A DNA stretch of 58,941 nt from positions 1 through 58,941 of the forward strand of contig JAFYCS010000031.1 in NCBI GenBank assembly GCA_017539565.1, read 5' to 3'. The position numbers and the translations under genes were made by a program. The first letter of the stretch is position 1; each line of letters starts with the position of its first letter. The notes beneath the pieces are model-generated. The model was not told where the DNA came from. It made no database searches and worked only from the letters and a program-made list of their open reading frames with translations. Below are positions 1 through 7,733 of this stretch, one piece after another. This stretch comes from Lachnospiraceae bacterium (GTDB taxonomy: Bacteria > Bacillota > Clostridia > Lachnospirales > Lachnospiraceae).

Positions 1-42
1 AATGATGTTACTTTTTTCCGTTATTTACCCGAAAGATTTCCT

Positions 43-483
43 CTATATACCCAGATATTCCTTCAGCTTCGGCACGTATTTCCGGGAGATGTACTCTTTC
101 TCGCCGTCCTTCATGTTAAGCACCATCACTCCGTTCATATAGGGTTCAACGCTTTTAAGAAACTTCAGATTGATGGCAGCCGACTTGGAAACCTGCATAA
201 AATCCTTTCCAAGGATTTCCAAAAGCTCATACATCCTTTTGCCGACCCGGTATTTCACCTTGTCCGATGTCACATACACTTTTTCGCTGTCTACACGGAT
301 GACACTTATACTCTCGGGCTGCAGTATCATCATCGTATCCTCTACGTTTCCTATGATCCTGCCTCCCGACGCACATTCTGATATATCCTGTGCCAGTTTC
401 GAGATCTCATCCGATATCTTATCGGTATGAATGACCACGTAGGGTTCTTTTACATCTTTGGAAATGTTGATATCAACCTTCAA
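43..483 (-). CDS. LytTR-family DNA-binding transcriptional regulator
   Basis: A 146-residue protein whose C-terminal ~100 residues read as a LytTR DNA-binding domain (region around VYVTSDKVKYRV, then FMQVSKSAAINLKFLKSVEP). There is no receiver domain. The N-terminal ~45 residues look like a short alpha/beta extension. The start is a TTG at 483, chosen because GGAGGAAG lies 7 bases upstream and no better ATG fits. It overlaps the end of the DUF3021 gene by 11 bp, which suggests translational coupling. Stand-alone LytTR proteins paired with DUF3021 membrane proteins are common in Firmicutes, where the membrane protein usually restrains the regulator. The pair may control its own promoter through the dyad at 908-942. 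Targets are unknown. Confidence 0.88.
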   Translation of the reverse strand: MKVDINISKDVKEPYVVIHTDKISDEISKLAQDISECASGGRIIGNVEDTMMILQPESISVIRVDSEKVYVTSDKVKYRVGKRMYELLEILGKDFMQVSKSAAINLKFLKSVEPYMNGVMVLNMKDGEKEYISRKYVPKLKEYLGI

Positions 484-865
484 CTTTCTTCCTCCATATA
501 GTACTGATCAGCAGGAAAACGGCTCCCATGATCAACGCTAAAACATACGCCGCAATATGGCTTTTTGCGAATACGAGAGTTACGTATCTGTCAAGCGGTG
601 TCATGAGGACTGCCAGTGCAATAAAAACCAGCATTCCCGCTGCGCCCAGCATCACTTTTTTTGCGTTTTTGAAATTTGCAAGTATCATTATATAGAATAA
701 TGATGCAAACATCCATAGCAAAAAGGTGGTTGCCGAATGCAGGATCCTCTCTTCAATCCTGCTGTGAAACACGCAGGTGAACAGGATCGTAAATACTGCT
801 GCACCGATCACCGGTGCGATGTGTAAAAGTTTCAACATGATAAGACTGATCTTTCGGGTATTCAT
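473..865 (-). CDS. DUF3021-family membrane protein, partner of the LytTR regulator
   Basis: A 130-residue integral membrane protein with about four hydrophobic segments, the size and pattern of DUF3021 proteins. The start at 865 is preferred over the longer frame at 895 because AGGAG sits 8 bases before ATG 865. The downstream LytTR gene overlaps its stop codon, so both are made from one mRNA. In characterised LytTR/membrane-protein pairs the membrane partner inhibits the DNA-binding protein; that role is inferred here from position and size, not seen in the sequence. Confidence 0.8.
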   Translation of the reverse strand: MNTRKISLIMLKLLHIAPVIGAAVFTILFTCVFHSRIEERILHSATTFLLWMFASLFYIMILANFKNAKKVMLGAAGMLVFIALAVLMTPLDRYVTLVFAKSHIAAYVLALIMGAVFLLISTIWRKKVEG

Positions 866-893
866 TTTTTTCTCCTTTCTGTTTGGTAAGGCC

Positions 894-942
894 AATATAG
901 CAAAAAAGACCTCTCACGTATCGCAATATACGGTAAGAGGTC
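894..942 (-). promoter_or_regulatory. Imperfect dyad over the -35 region of the DUF3021/LytTR operon
   Basis: GACCTCT at 908-914 is answered by AGAGGTC at 936-942. Pairing continues inwards with one mismatch and one bulge to about 13 bp per arm. Reading the minus strand, a TATATT hexamer at 894-899 would serve as the -10, with no recognisable -35, so the dyad covers the -35 region. That arrangement suits an activator or autorepressor such as the LytTR protein. No T-run follows the hairpin on either strand, which argues against a terminator. Confidence 0.45.
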
Positions 943-960
943 GAAAAATGAAGCTAAGTT

Positions 961-1014
961 ACATTAAAAGTACGGTTTCATACCGCGAACACGCTTCAGA
1001 TAACATTAAAAGTA
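961..1014. repeat. Two 12-bp direct repeats, ACATTAAAAGTA, spaced 42 bp
   Basis: The identical 12-mer ACATTAAAAGTA occurs at 961-972 and 1003-1014. Start-to-start spacing is 42 bp, four helical turns, so both copies face the same side of the helix. They lie between the LytTR dyad and the metallophosphoesterase gene and could be a regulator binding site. Confidence 0.4.
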
Positions 1015-1075
1015 TTGATTTTGCCCCAAAAGCACTTTACTATATGGAGAGGTGAAGAAGGGAGAAGTGAAACAA

Positions 1076-1747
1076 ATGCGTTATTATATCGCTGACCTGC
1101 ATTTTTTTCATGAAAGATTAAATCAGCAGATGGATCATCGTGGCTTTGAGAGTGGCGAAGCAATGAATGAATATATGCTGCAACAGTGGAATAGCCGTGT
1201 TAGAAATAATGACGATGTGGTGATACTTGGTGACTTGTGTTTATCAAAAAAGCTTTCGGAAGTCAATGAACTGCTGTCAAGGCTTAACGGGAAGAAGTAT
1301 CTTATTATCGGGAATCATGATAAATATGTGGAGAGCAGGCAGTTTGACCGCAGTAATTTTGTCTGGATCGAGCATTACATGGAGCTTAAAGATAACAAGA
1401 GAAAGGTAATCCTGTCGCATTATCCGATCATGTGTTATAACGGTCAGTATCGTCTGGATGCAGAAGGCAATCCCGTAACCTATATGCTGTATGGCCATGT
1501 GCATGATACATTTGATGAGTATCTCATAAATGAATATATGAGGAATATAACACAGTATAAGAGGCCGGTACGGGGACAGGAAGGGCTGGTTTCGATACCC
1601 TGCCGGATGATCAACTGTTTCTGTATGTTTTCTGATTATGTGCCATTGACTCTTGATGAGTGGATAGAAGTCGACAGGAAGCGCAGAGAAGAATACTTTA
1701 AAAATCATCCGGTTAATGTGATGGATGATATTATGGATGATCAGTGA
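1076..1747 (+). CDS. Calcineurin-like metallophosphoesterase
   Basis: A 223-residue protein with the metallophosphoesterase motifs in order: DLH (D7, H9), GDLCL (D53), GNHDK (N80, H81) and YGHVHD. These residues build the two-metal active site that hydrolyses phosphomono- or phosphodiesters. The fold resembles small stand-alone enzymes of the YfcE/MJ0936 type. The substrate cannot be predicted. ATG 1076 is preferred to GTG 1052 because the metal-binding strand normally begins at the N-terminus and GTG 1052 has its GGAG only one base away. It is followed 36 bp later by a dehydrogenase gene, perhaps in one transcript. Confidence 0.82.
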   Translation: MRYYIADLHFFHERLNQQMDHRGFESGEAMNEYMLQQWNSRVRNNDDVVILGDLCLSKKLSEVNELLSRLNGKKYLIIGNHDKYVESRQFDRSNFVWIEHYMELKDNKRKVILSHYPIMCYNGQYRLDAEGNPVTYMLYGHVHDTFDEYLINEYMRNITQYKRPVRGQEGLVSIPCRMINCFCMFSDYVPLTLDEWIEVDRKRREEYFKNHPVNVMDDIMDDQ

Positions 1748-1783
1748 TACTATGGATAAATCATAGGAGGTGTAGGAAGTATT

Positions 1784-2758
1784 ATGAAAATACTGGTATA
1801 TTCAGGGGCCTTAAGCCCTAAGCACAGACAGCAGATAAATGATACGGCGGCTGAGATGAAAGTTGAGGTTATGTATATTGACTCTGTGGAGGAGATCACG
1901 GAAGCGCATCTTGATGCAGAGGTGGTTTACGGATTTGGTTTCAATATCCTGAGTGCAGAGAAGCTGATAAACAGCAGAAAGCTGAAATGGCTCAGTGTAA
2001 CCTCTGCCGGTGTGGATTTTCTTCTGAAACCGGGGCTGTTTGCAAATGAGGATCTGATCATCACAAACTCTGCCGGAGCATACGGAGTAAGTATAGCGGA
2101 GCATATCATCGCTGTATCTTTAATGATGATGAGAAAGCTGACATATCATTATACGGAGTCCGTCAATGGTAAATGGGCTGAATCTGTGATTCAAAGGTCG
2201 CTTAAGGACTCCAGGATCACTGTATGGGGAACAGGTGATATAGGATGCAGTTTTGCCAGAAGAGTCAAAGCATTTGAACCGGCAAGCATTACAGGTGTGT
2301 GCCGCAGCGGGATCTGCAGTGAAACTGTATATGACAGGGTAGTATCAAGTGCAGAGATTGACGGGATATTACCCGATACGGATCTTTTGGTCATGAGTCT
2401 GCCGGGAACTGCAGAAACGGATGGGATCCTGTCAAAACAGCGGTTAAGCATGTTACCGAAGGGGGCTTATATCGTTAATGTCGGAAGAGGTACGGCGATA
2501 GATGAGGATGCTTTGGCGGATTGTCTGGATGAAGGAAAGCTTGAAGGAGCGGCATTGGATGTTTTCCGAAATGAACCGCTTCCGAAAGACAGTCGCTTAT
2601 GGAAAACAAAAAATCTGCTGATCACTCCGCATGTGGCAGGAAATCTTACGCTTCAGTATACGGTGGATAAGAATGTTGAGATGTTTTGTGAAAACCTGCG
2701 TGCCTATACTAAAGGACAGCCTTTAAAGCATGTGGTGGATAAGAAGGCAGGGTATTGA
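1784..2758 (+). CDS. D-isomer-specific 2-hydroxyacid dehydrogenase
   Basis: A 324-residue NAD(P)-dependent oxidoreductase that interconverts a 2-hydroxyacid and its 2-oxoacid. It has the family layout: an N-terminal substrate domain, a Rossmann motif at about 148-153 (WGTGDIG), then the catalytic arginine in VNVGRG (R235), glutamate in FRNEPLP (E264) and histidine in TPHVAGN (H283). Glyoxylate/hydroxypyruvate reductase-like proteins are the nearest match by eye. The substrate is not defined; there is no ACT domain, so it is not a typical regulated SerA. GGAGG precedes the ATG. The next gene starts 18 bp downstream. Confidence 0.88.
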   Translation: MKILVYSGALSPKHRQQINDTAAEMKVEVMYIDSVEEITEAHLDAEVVYGFGFNILSAEKLINSRKLKWLSVTSAGVDFLLKPGLFANEDLIITNSAGAYGVSIAEHIIAVSLMMMRKLTYHYTESVNGKWAESVIQRSLKDSRITVWGTGDIGCSFARRVKAFEPASITGVCRSGICSETVYDRVVSSAEIDGILPDTDLLVMSLPGTAETDGILSKQRLSMLPKGAYIVNVGRGTAIDEDALADCLDEGKLEGAALDVFRNEPLPKDSRLWKTKNLLITPHVAGNLTLQYTVDKNVEMFCENLRAYTKGQPLKHVVDKKAGY

Positions 2759-2776
2759 GAAAACAGGAAAAAGATA

Positions 2777-3262
2777 ATGGAATACGAAATAATATCGGCA
2801 AAAGAAGAAGACAGAGAAGAGATCCTGGCTCTTTATCAGGCACAGAAAGGAAGGGAGTTTTGTCCCTGGGATGATGATTATCCCTCTGATGAGACTATAA
2901 GCTGCGATCTGGCCAGAGATGCGCTGTATGTTCTGAAAGAGGACGGGATCATAAAGGCTGCAGTATCGATCGAAGAAGATGAGGATGTCGACAAGCTCTC
3001 ATGCTGGGATAAAAGACTTGTACCCGAAGGAGAACTGGCAAGACTGGCCGTAATACCACAGGAACAGAATAAAGGACTTGCCCGGATCATGTTACAGTTT
3101 GGGATGGATGAGCTTGGCAGAAGAGGGTATAAAGGCATACGTTTTCTTGTGAACAGATACAATGAAAAAGCTATAAGATCCTATGCGGTGTTCGGATTCA
3201 GGGTGGTTGGTGAAGTCCGCATGTATGATCAGGATTTTCTGTGCTATGAAAAAGAACTGTAG
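2777..3262 (+). CDS. GNAT-family N-acetyltransferase
   Basis: A 161-residue protein with the GNAT core. An acceptor strand ending ELARLAVIP is followed by the acetyl-CoA pyrophosphate-binding loop (QEQNKGLARIML, the R/QxxGxG/A region at about 98-105) and a C-terminal motif B region (NRYNEKAIRSYAVFGF). It would transfer an acyl group from acyl-CoA to an amine. The substrate is unknown. AGGAAAAAG precedes the start. It lies in the same direction as the dehydrogenase before it. Confidence 0.85.
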   Translation: MEYEIISAKEEDREEILALYQAQKGREFCPWDDDYPSDETISCDLARDALYVLKEDGIIKAAVSIEEDEDVDKLSCWDKRLVPEGELARLAVIPQEQNKGLARIMLQFGMDELGRRGYKGIRFLVNRYNEKAIRSYAVFGFRVVGEVRMYDQDFLCYEKEL

Positions 3263-3311
3263 ATGTCATGTATCATAATGAAGCGTTGACGTTAAACGGA
3301 TGGGGTGATAA

Positions 3312-3983
3312 ATGAAGGTATTTATAAATGGCGGAGGGGCAGGAAAACAAACGGTAAGAGCACTTCGGAGATTAAACGAAGTTATCGATCATGATCTGCC
3401 GTGTCTGTATATCCCTCTTGCAATGGAAGAGGACAAATATGATGACTGTTACAAATGGATCAGCGGAGAACTGGCCAATGTGGATATACCGTCGATAGAG
3501 ATGGTCAGGTCTGCTGAAGAATTATCCTGTAAGAGACTATCAGAGTATAGTTTTATCTTCATAGGAGGAGGCAATACATTCAGGCTGTTACATGAGATCA
3601 GGCGGGCCGGGATGTTTGAACCTATACATGAATACCTTAAGAATGGCGGTGTTGCGTTTGGAGGAAGTGCCGGTGCTATTATTTTCGGAGAAGACCTGGA
3701 ATCCTGCAAACTGGATGATGATAATAAAGTGGGATTGACGGAAACTGAAGGTTTTGATGTGCTGCATGGCATTTCCTTCCTGTGCCATTTTACAAACCGC
3801 AGTGAGGAACATGACAGACGCAGTGAAGAATACCTGCTGAAAATATCCGGGCACAGGAAGGTGATCGCACTGCCGGAAGAGGATACTCTGTTTTTAAATG
3901 AAGATAAATTGGAAGAGATAACAGAAAGACCTTATTATGTATTCGAAAACGGAAAAAGAGAAACGAGAGGCATGAATATCTGA
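3312..3983 (+). CDS. Peptidase S51 (dipeptidase E-like) family protein
   Basis: A 223-residue protein with the class-I glutamine-amidotransferase-like fold of peptidase family S51. An N-terminal NGGGAG strand is followed by IFIGGGNTFRLL and the nucleophile elbow FGGSAGA, with the presumed catalytic serine at S119. Dipeptidase E cleaves Asp-Xaa dipeptides and related proteins cleave cyanophycin-type or other isoaspartyl peptides; which applies here is not known. The His partner is probably in the FLCHFTNRSEEHD region. GGGGTGAT provides the ribosome site. It is a cytoplasmic protein with no signal peptide. Confidence 0.8.
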   Translation: MKVFINGGGAGKQTVRALRRLNEVIDHDLPCLYIPLAMEEDKYDDCYKWISGELANVDIPSIEMVRSAEELSCKRLSEYSFIFIGGGNTFRLLHEIRRAGMFEPIHEYLKNGGVAFGGSAGAIIFGEDLESCKLDDDNKVGLTETEGFDVLHGISFLCHFTNRSEEHDRRSEEYLLKISGHRKVIALPEEDTLFLNEDKLEEITERPYYVFENGKRETRGMNI

Positions 3984-4117
3984 CATCTGTGGAATCTGAA
4001 TTCAATAATGATGGTATTTTATTGGACTCATAATAATTAATGCTCTGTTAGAATTGATTTCAGAACAGGGGGTTCATAAAAGAACCGGAAATAATTATTG
4101 ATGAGGAGGAGAAAGAT

Positions 4118-4183
4118 ATGATCACAGAAGATACCATCGATCTGAGCACATTAAACCTGGATGAGTTTGACGATGACAACTGA
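4118..4183 (+). CDS. Very short acidic ORF (21 codons)
   Basis: ATG 4118 is preceded by an unusually strong GAGGAGGAG at 4102-4110 and opens a 21-codon frame ending in TGA at 4181. The peptide is strongly acidic, with eight Asp/Glu against no Lys/Arg, and ends EFDDDN. It has no Cys, no signal sequence and no glycine-rich leader motif. It lies between the peptidase-E-like gene and a 65-residue ORF. It could be a small protein, a leader peptide that couples translation to the next gene, or chance. The ribosome site is the main reason for listing it. Confidence 0.4.
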   Translation: MITEDTIDLSTLNLDEFDDDN

Positions 4184-4241
4184 AGCATAAGCATTGCAGT
4201 CAGAGCGGGTAACGCTGATGCGGAGCGAAAGGAGAAGTATT

Positions 4242-4439
4242 ATGGTTGGCTACGTTAAACTTTTTAATGACAGGCATAACAGAGGCGATTATACGGAGAT
4301 CAGTTACTATGATGATGCTGATCGTATGGTGGATCCGGAAGAGGCTAGCAGGATCCGGATCAGGGAGATGCTGTCTGATGGAGCCGTAGTGAAAGAGCGT
4401 TGGAGCTTCTGTGGTAAGCCTGTCGGGAAGGGGGCTTAG
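4242..4439 (+). CDS. Small hypothetical protein
   Basis: A 65-residue, charged, soluble-looking protein that I do not recognise. The start ATG 4242 follows AAAGGAG with 8 bases between; the frame could be opened upstream at 4194, but nothing there resembles a ribosome site. The sequence has many Asp/Glu and Arg, no hydrophobic segment and a single Cys. It may be co-transcribed with the acidic 21-codon ORF 58 bp upstream. Confidence 0.5.
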   Translation: MVGYVKLFNDRHNRGDYTEISYYDDADRMVDPEEASRIRIREMLSDGAVVKERWSFCGKPVGKGA

Positions 4440-4587
4440 GTTATCATCCCTCACAGTTTCTTTTATCTATAGGTTAAGCGCAGCACTGCTTCTTTAAGGT
4501 TATTATGGCCGTTCATTGTATCGATAACGCAGGTCTTATCCTTTCTTTACATAGAAAAGTGATCCTGGTTATTATAATAATAAATGT

Positions 4588-4616
4588 TTGTGCGATGTCA
4601 AGATAAATGGTATAAT
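4588..4616 (+). promoter_or_regulatory. SigA promoter of the REC-HD-GYP gene
   Basis: TTGTGC (4588-4593) and a perfect TATAAT (4611-4616) are separated by 17 bp. The predicted transcript starts near 4623, giving a leader of about 37 bases before ATG 4660. The 4440-4587 stretch upstream shows no gene. Confidence 0.75.
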
Positions 4617-4659
4617 CATACTGTGCGTTGGATAGTCATAACAGACTAGGGAGAATATC

Positions 4660-5760
4660 ATGAATCAAAAGAAAAAGATCCTGATGGTCGATGATGTTGC
4701 GCTTAATCATGCCACAGCACGTTCTGTGCTGGAGGACACCTATGACCTGTTTGAAGCATATTCCGGACAGGAGGCATTTGAGCTTCTAAAAAAAATAGCT
4801 CCGGATCTGATCCTTTTGGATGTGGTCATGCCCGAAATGAACGGTATGGAAGTGTTTGTAAAACTGAAGTCTATTCCTGCATATAAGAATATTCCGGTGA
4901 TATTCCTTACTGCCGATACCAGCCCCGAGGCAGAGGTTGAAGGCTTTAAGCTGGGGATCGTTGATTATATTACTAAACCGTTTGTTCCGATGGTCATGAA
5001 AAAGCGTATAGAGACTCAGATCGAGCTTGCCCAGTACCAGCATAATCTTGAGGTCCGGGTGGAACAAAAGATCGAAGAAATGGAACAGATGTATGATCTT
5101 ATGACAGTTTCTTTCGCAGGATTGGTAGAGTCGCGCGACGGTGTTACGGGAGTGCATCTTAAGAACACCTCTCTTTACTTCTCTGTTTTTATAAGTCATC
5201 TTAAGACAATGGCAAAATATAAGGAATATCTGCCTCCGACAGTTGTAAAAAAGGCCTGCAGGAGTGCGCCGCTTCACGATGTCGGAAAGATAGCTATCCG
5301 GGATTCGGTATTGCAGAAACCGTCATCTCTTTCTGATGCTGAGTTTGACAGTATGAAATTTCATTCTGTGATCGGTGGCGAGTTATTTGATTATCTTGAA
5401 AAAAGGATCCCCGATCCGGAATTTGCTTCTATTGCAAGTCAGATTGCCAGATCCCATCACGAAAGATGGGACGGAAAGGGGTATCCCGATGGATTAAAGG
5501 GAGAGGAGATACCTCTTCTGGCCCGTATTATGGCTTTGGTGGATGTGTATGATGCCATGACGTCGAAACGTCCGTATAAAGAACCAATCTCTCATGAGAA
5601 AACCATGGCTTTTATAGCGGCTAACAGCGGGACGCAGTTTGATCCGGATCTGGTAAAGGAGTTCATTAATATCAGCAATGTTATCAAGGAATGTCTTGAA
5701 GCCAAAGAAGAGATGGTAGAGAAAAAGCAGTATTTTTCCGTTAGGGAGATCTTAAATTAG
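4660..5760 (+). CDS. Response regulator with HD-GYP domain (c-di-GMP phosphodiesterase)
   Basis: A 366-residue two-domain protein. Residues 6-120 form a receiver domain with the acidic pair D11/D12, phospho-acceptor D54 (LLDVVMPEMNG) and lysine K106. A coiled linker at about 120-150 leads into an HD-GYP domain at about 150-350 with HD (H206, D207), HHERW (H266, H267) and the full GKGYPDG signature at 272-278. Such proteins hydrolyse c-di-GMP to pGpG or GMP. All metal ligands I can identify are intact, so it is probably active. No histidine kinase lies next to it. It is the only apparent degrader among four c-di-GMP enzymes in the window. It has its own promoter at 4588-4616. Confidence 0.93.
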   Translation: MNQKKKILMVDDVALNHATARSVLEDTYDLFEAYSGQEAFELLKKIAPDLILLDVVMPEMNGMEVFVKLKSIPAYKNIPVIFLTADTSPEAEVEGFKLGIVDYITKPFVPMVMKKRIETQIELAQYQHNLEVRVEQKIEEMEQMYDLMTVSFAGLVESRDGVTGVHLKNTSLYFSVFISHLKTMAKYKEYLPPTVVKKACRSAPLHDVGKIAIRDSVLQKPSSLSDAEFDSMKFHSVIGGELFDYLEKRIPDPEFASIASQIARSHHERWDGKGYPDGLKGEEIPLLARIMALVDVYDAMTSKRPYKEPISHEKTMAFIAANSGTQFDPDLVKEFINISNVIKECLEAKEEMVEKKQYFSVREILN

Positions 5761-5824
5761 AGTCAGGCATAAATCCGGCTGTTTAGAAAAAAGTCGGATG
5801 GCCGGGATAAGCAGGTAGACAGAA

Positions 5825-6751
5825 GTGACTGATAAAAACAGGCGGTTTTATGATGAGCATGTAGCAGATATGATACATAAGCGGTTTGGAGCATATGAAA
5901 ACCGTATCGCTGTCGGGATCGCCGGTGAAGGGTCTGACTGTTTCGGATATGATGATGTTATATCCCGGGATCATGACTTTGGTACCGGGGTGTGTCTGTG
6001 GATAACCGATGAGGATATGAAAGTATTCGGACATGATCTGTCCAGGGCTTATGACGAACTGACAGACAGTACGGAGCGGTCATTTTATACGGCAAGGCTG
6101 CGTGAGCGCAGAGGCGTCATGACCATTCATGATTTTTATTCCAACATTCTTCAGATCGACTGTGATACCAAAAACTGTATTATAACTGAAACACAGTGGT
6201 ATACATTGGACCACAGCTGCTTAAAGACAGCCGTTAACGGAGAAGTGTTCAGGGATGATCAGGGTATATTCACGGCATTCAGAAAGCTTCTGATATCGTA
6301 TTATCCTGACAGGATCTGGCACAGACGGCTGGCCGAGAAGCTTCATGAATATGCGTCATCTGTTCAGGTAAATTATTCCCGCTGCATGGTACGTGGTGAT
6401 ACTGTTGCGGCCGCCATGTGTAAAGCTGAGGGATTATCGGCTGCCATGGAGTTGTTTTTTCTTTTGAAAAGGGAATATCCTCCTTATTATAAATGGACAT
6501 TCAGAGCACTTAAGGATCTGGATACAGACGGGGAATATGCCGCTAAGGTGCAGGAACTTGCAGATACTGCGATTGATAGAACAGCCTGGGAAAATACAAA
6601 ATACCATCCCAACAGGCTTAATTACAAAGACAGGATAGTCTCCCTTGCAGAAGAGACCGCTTCCCTGATCGTAGCCATGATGCGTGAGATGGGTCTTACA
6701 AAGAACAGTGATCTGTATCTTGAAAACTATGTGGATGAGATGTTGCGATAA
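5825..6751 (+). CDS. DUF4037 protein (nucleotidyltransferase-like)
   Basis: A 308-residue protein with the DUF4037 layout. The N-terminal part (GIAGEGSDCFGYDDVISRDHDFG) resembles a nucleotidyltransferase fold, with GxGS and paired acidic residues. The rest is helical. The start is GTG 5825 with only a weak purine-rich region upstream, so the exact start is uncertain. The family's biochemical activity is not established. It follows the HD-GYP gene by 64 bp in the same direction, but no functional link is evident. Confidence 0.75.
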   Translation: MTDKNRRFYDEHVADMIHKRFGAYENRIAVGIAGEGSDCFGYDDVISRDHDFGTGVCLWITDEDMKVFGHDLSRAYDELTDSTERSFYTARLRERRGVMTIHDFYSNILQIDCDTKNCIITETQWYTLDHSCLKTAVNGEVFRDDQGIFTAFRKLLISYYPDRIWHRRLAEKLHEYASSVQVNYSRCMVRGDTVAAAMCKAEGLSAAMELFFLLKREYPPYYKWTFRALKDLDTDGEYAAKVQELADTAIDRTAWENTKYHPNRLNYKDRIVSLAEETASLIVAMMREMGLTKNSDLYLENYVDEMLR

Positions 6752-6780
6752 AAGCGGATAATACGCCTGACCTTATTTTA

Positions 6781-7137
6781 TCAGATTTCTTTTCCGAGTT
6801 CTTCAGCCAGTTCGTACAATGTCCAGCCCAGATTAGCCGGTGTCACTATAGCCTTACGTTTTATCTTTTCGATACCGGCTGCATTATAAGCATCAAGAAA
6901 ATCATCCAGAGCGTTATCATTTATTCCATAGAAAAGCATCACTTCAGGAAGCGTATACATAACAGGCGGCTGTTTATGTTCTTTTCCGGCTTTCAGCTGT
7001 ATACCGCAGATCCCGGAAATAGTTTTGTTAAGATCCGGATACCCAAGCGTATACAACGATATCTGCTGCTCTGAACATATTTTTTCTATGGATGTTTTTT
7101 TCAATGCATCGGTTGTATGTAAATATATCTTCTTCAT
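6781..7137 (-). CDS. DUF3783 domain protein
   Basis: A 118-residue protein whose C-terminal half matches the small DUF3783 domain: a PPVMYTLPEVMLFYG strand-helix, then a helix around LDDFLDAYNAAGI and a closing KAIVTPANLGWTLYEL. The function of the domain is unknown. It sits 24 bp upstream of the end of the convergent-facing DUF4037 gene region and downstream of the FHA gene on the same strand, and is probably co-transcribed with that FHA gene. Confidence 0.75.
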   Translation of the reverse strand: MKKIYLHTTDALKKTSIEKICSEQQISLYTLGYPDLNKTISGICGIQLKAGKEHKQPPVMYTLPEVMLFYGINDNALDDFLDAYNAAGIEKIKRKAIVTPANLGWTLYELAEELGKEI

Positions 7138-7161
7138 ATACGCTGATATTCCTTCGGATCA

Positions 7162-7554
7162 TCATAGATATATCATCTTTATATTGGCAAGCCTGATATC
7201 GTCGTTCTTAGACAGAGCCATCCTGGAGTTTGCCTGCAGCTGCTTGCCGTTTACAAAGGTTCCGTTTGTTGAACCGTCATCCACGATAAACTCCTGATTA
7301 CCGTCTTTGATTATATGGGCATGGTTATGACTTATCATGATATCATCTATGGAAAGGTCCATATCGGGATTCTCAGGACCGCTCCTGCCTATGCGGAAAG
7401 GATAGTGCGTGATAGGAAAGAGCTCTCCGGTCCGGGTATCCAGCAGTACATGGAACCTGCTCAGATCAGCCTGACTCATCTGAGGGGTATCGTCCTCCTT
7501 TAAGATGCTGCGGATCCATGAGGAATTGATTGTCGTAGTTTTATCTTCTGCCAT
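7162..7554 (-). CDS. FHA-domain protein
   Basis: A 130-residue cytoplasmic protein. After a ~35-residue N-terminal tail rich in Thr/Ser (TTTINSSW) comes one forkhead-associated domain with its phosphothreonine-binding motifs: FRIGRSG, SHNHAHI and DDGSTNGTFVNGK. The usual SRxH is SHNH here. The start at 7554 is chosen over GTG 7581 because AGGAG lies 7 bases before it. The TTT tail could be phosphorylated and bound by the domain itself, as in GarA/OdhI-type FHA proteins; this is inference. No kinase gene is nearby. Confidence 0.88.
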   Translation of the reverse strand: MAEDKTTTINSSWIRSILKEDDTPQMSQADLSRFHVLLDTRTGELFPITHYPFRIGRSGPENPDMDLSIDDIMISHNHAHIIKDGNQEFIVDDGSTNGTFVNGKQLQANSRMALSKNDDIRLANIKMIYL

Positions 7555-7607
7555 TGATAGTCTCCTTTGGCTGACTTTCACAGAATTTGTTTACATAATC
7601 TTATTTT

Positions 7608-7625
7608 ATCACAAATACCTGTGAT
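7608..7625. promoter_or_regulatory. Perfect dyad ATCACA-N6-TGTGAT in a divergent promoter region
   Basis: ATCACA (7608-7613) and TGTGAT (7620-7625) are exact inverted repeats around six bases. They lie between the FHA gene (minus) and the YqeY promoter (plus), 13 bp upstream of the latter's -35. This is a plausible operator for an unknown factor. Confidence 0.35.
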
Positions 7626-7637
7626 TGTTAAAGAGTA

Positions 7638-7666
7638 TTATCATGAAATCGTGTTTATGGTATAAT
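7638..7666 (+). promoter_or_regulatory. SigA promoter of the YqeY-like gene
   Basis: TTATCA (7638-7643), a 17-bp spacer and a perfect TATAAT (7661-7666). The transcript would start near 7673, about 60 bases before the gene. Confidence 0.65.
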
Positions 7667-7733
7667 AAGACCGTTTTGGAGTTTAATAATATAAAAGCAT
7701 ATGCAGTTACATTGAATAAAGGAGGTAGTATAA

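Noticed and set aside
4000-4117. SigA promoter for the acidic 21-codon ORF
   Set aside because: TTGGAC at about 4023 has no -10 at acceptable spacing; other AT-rich hexamers are too weak.
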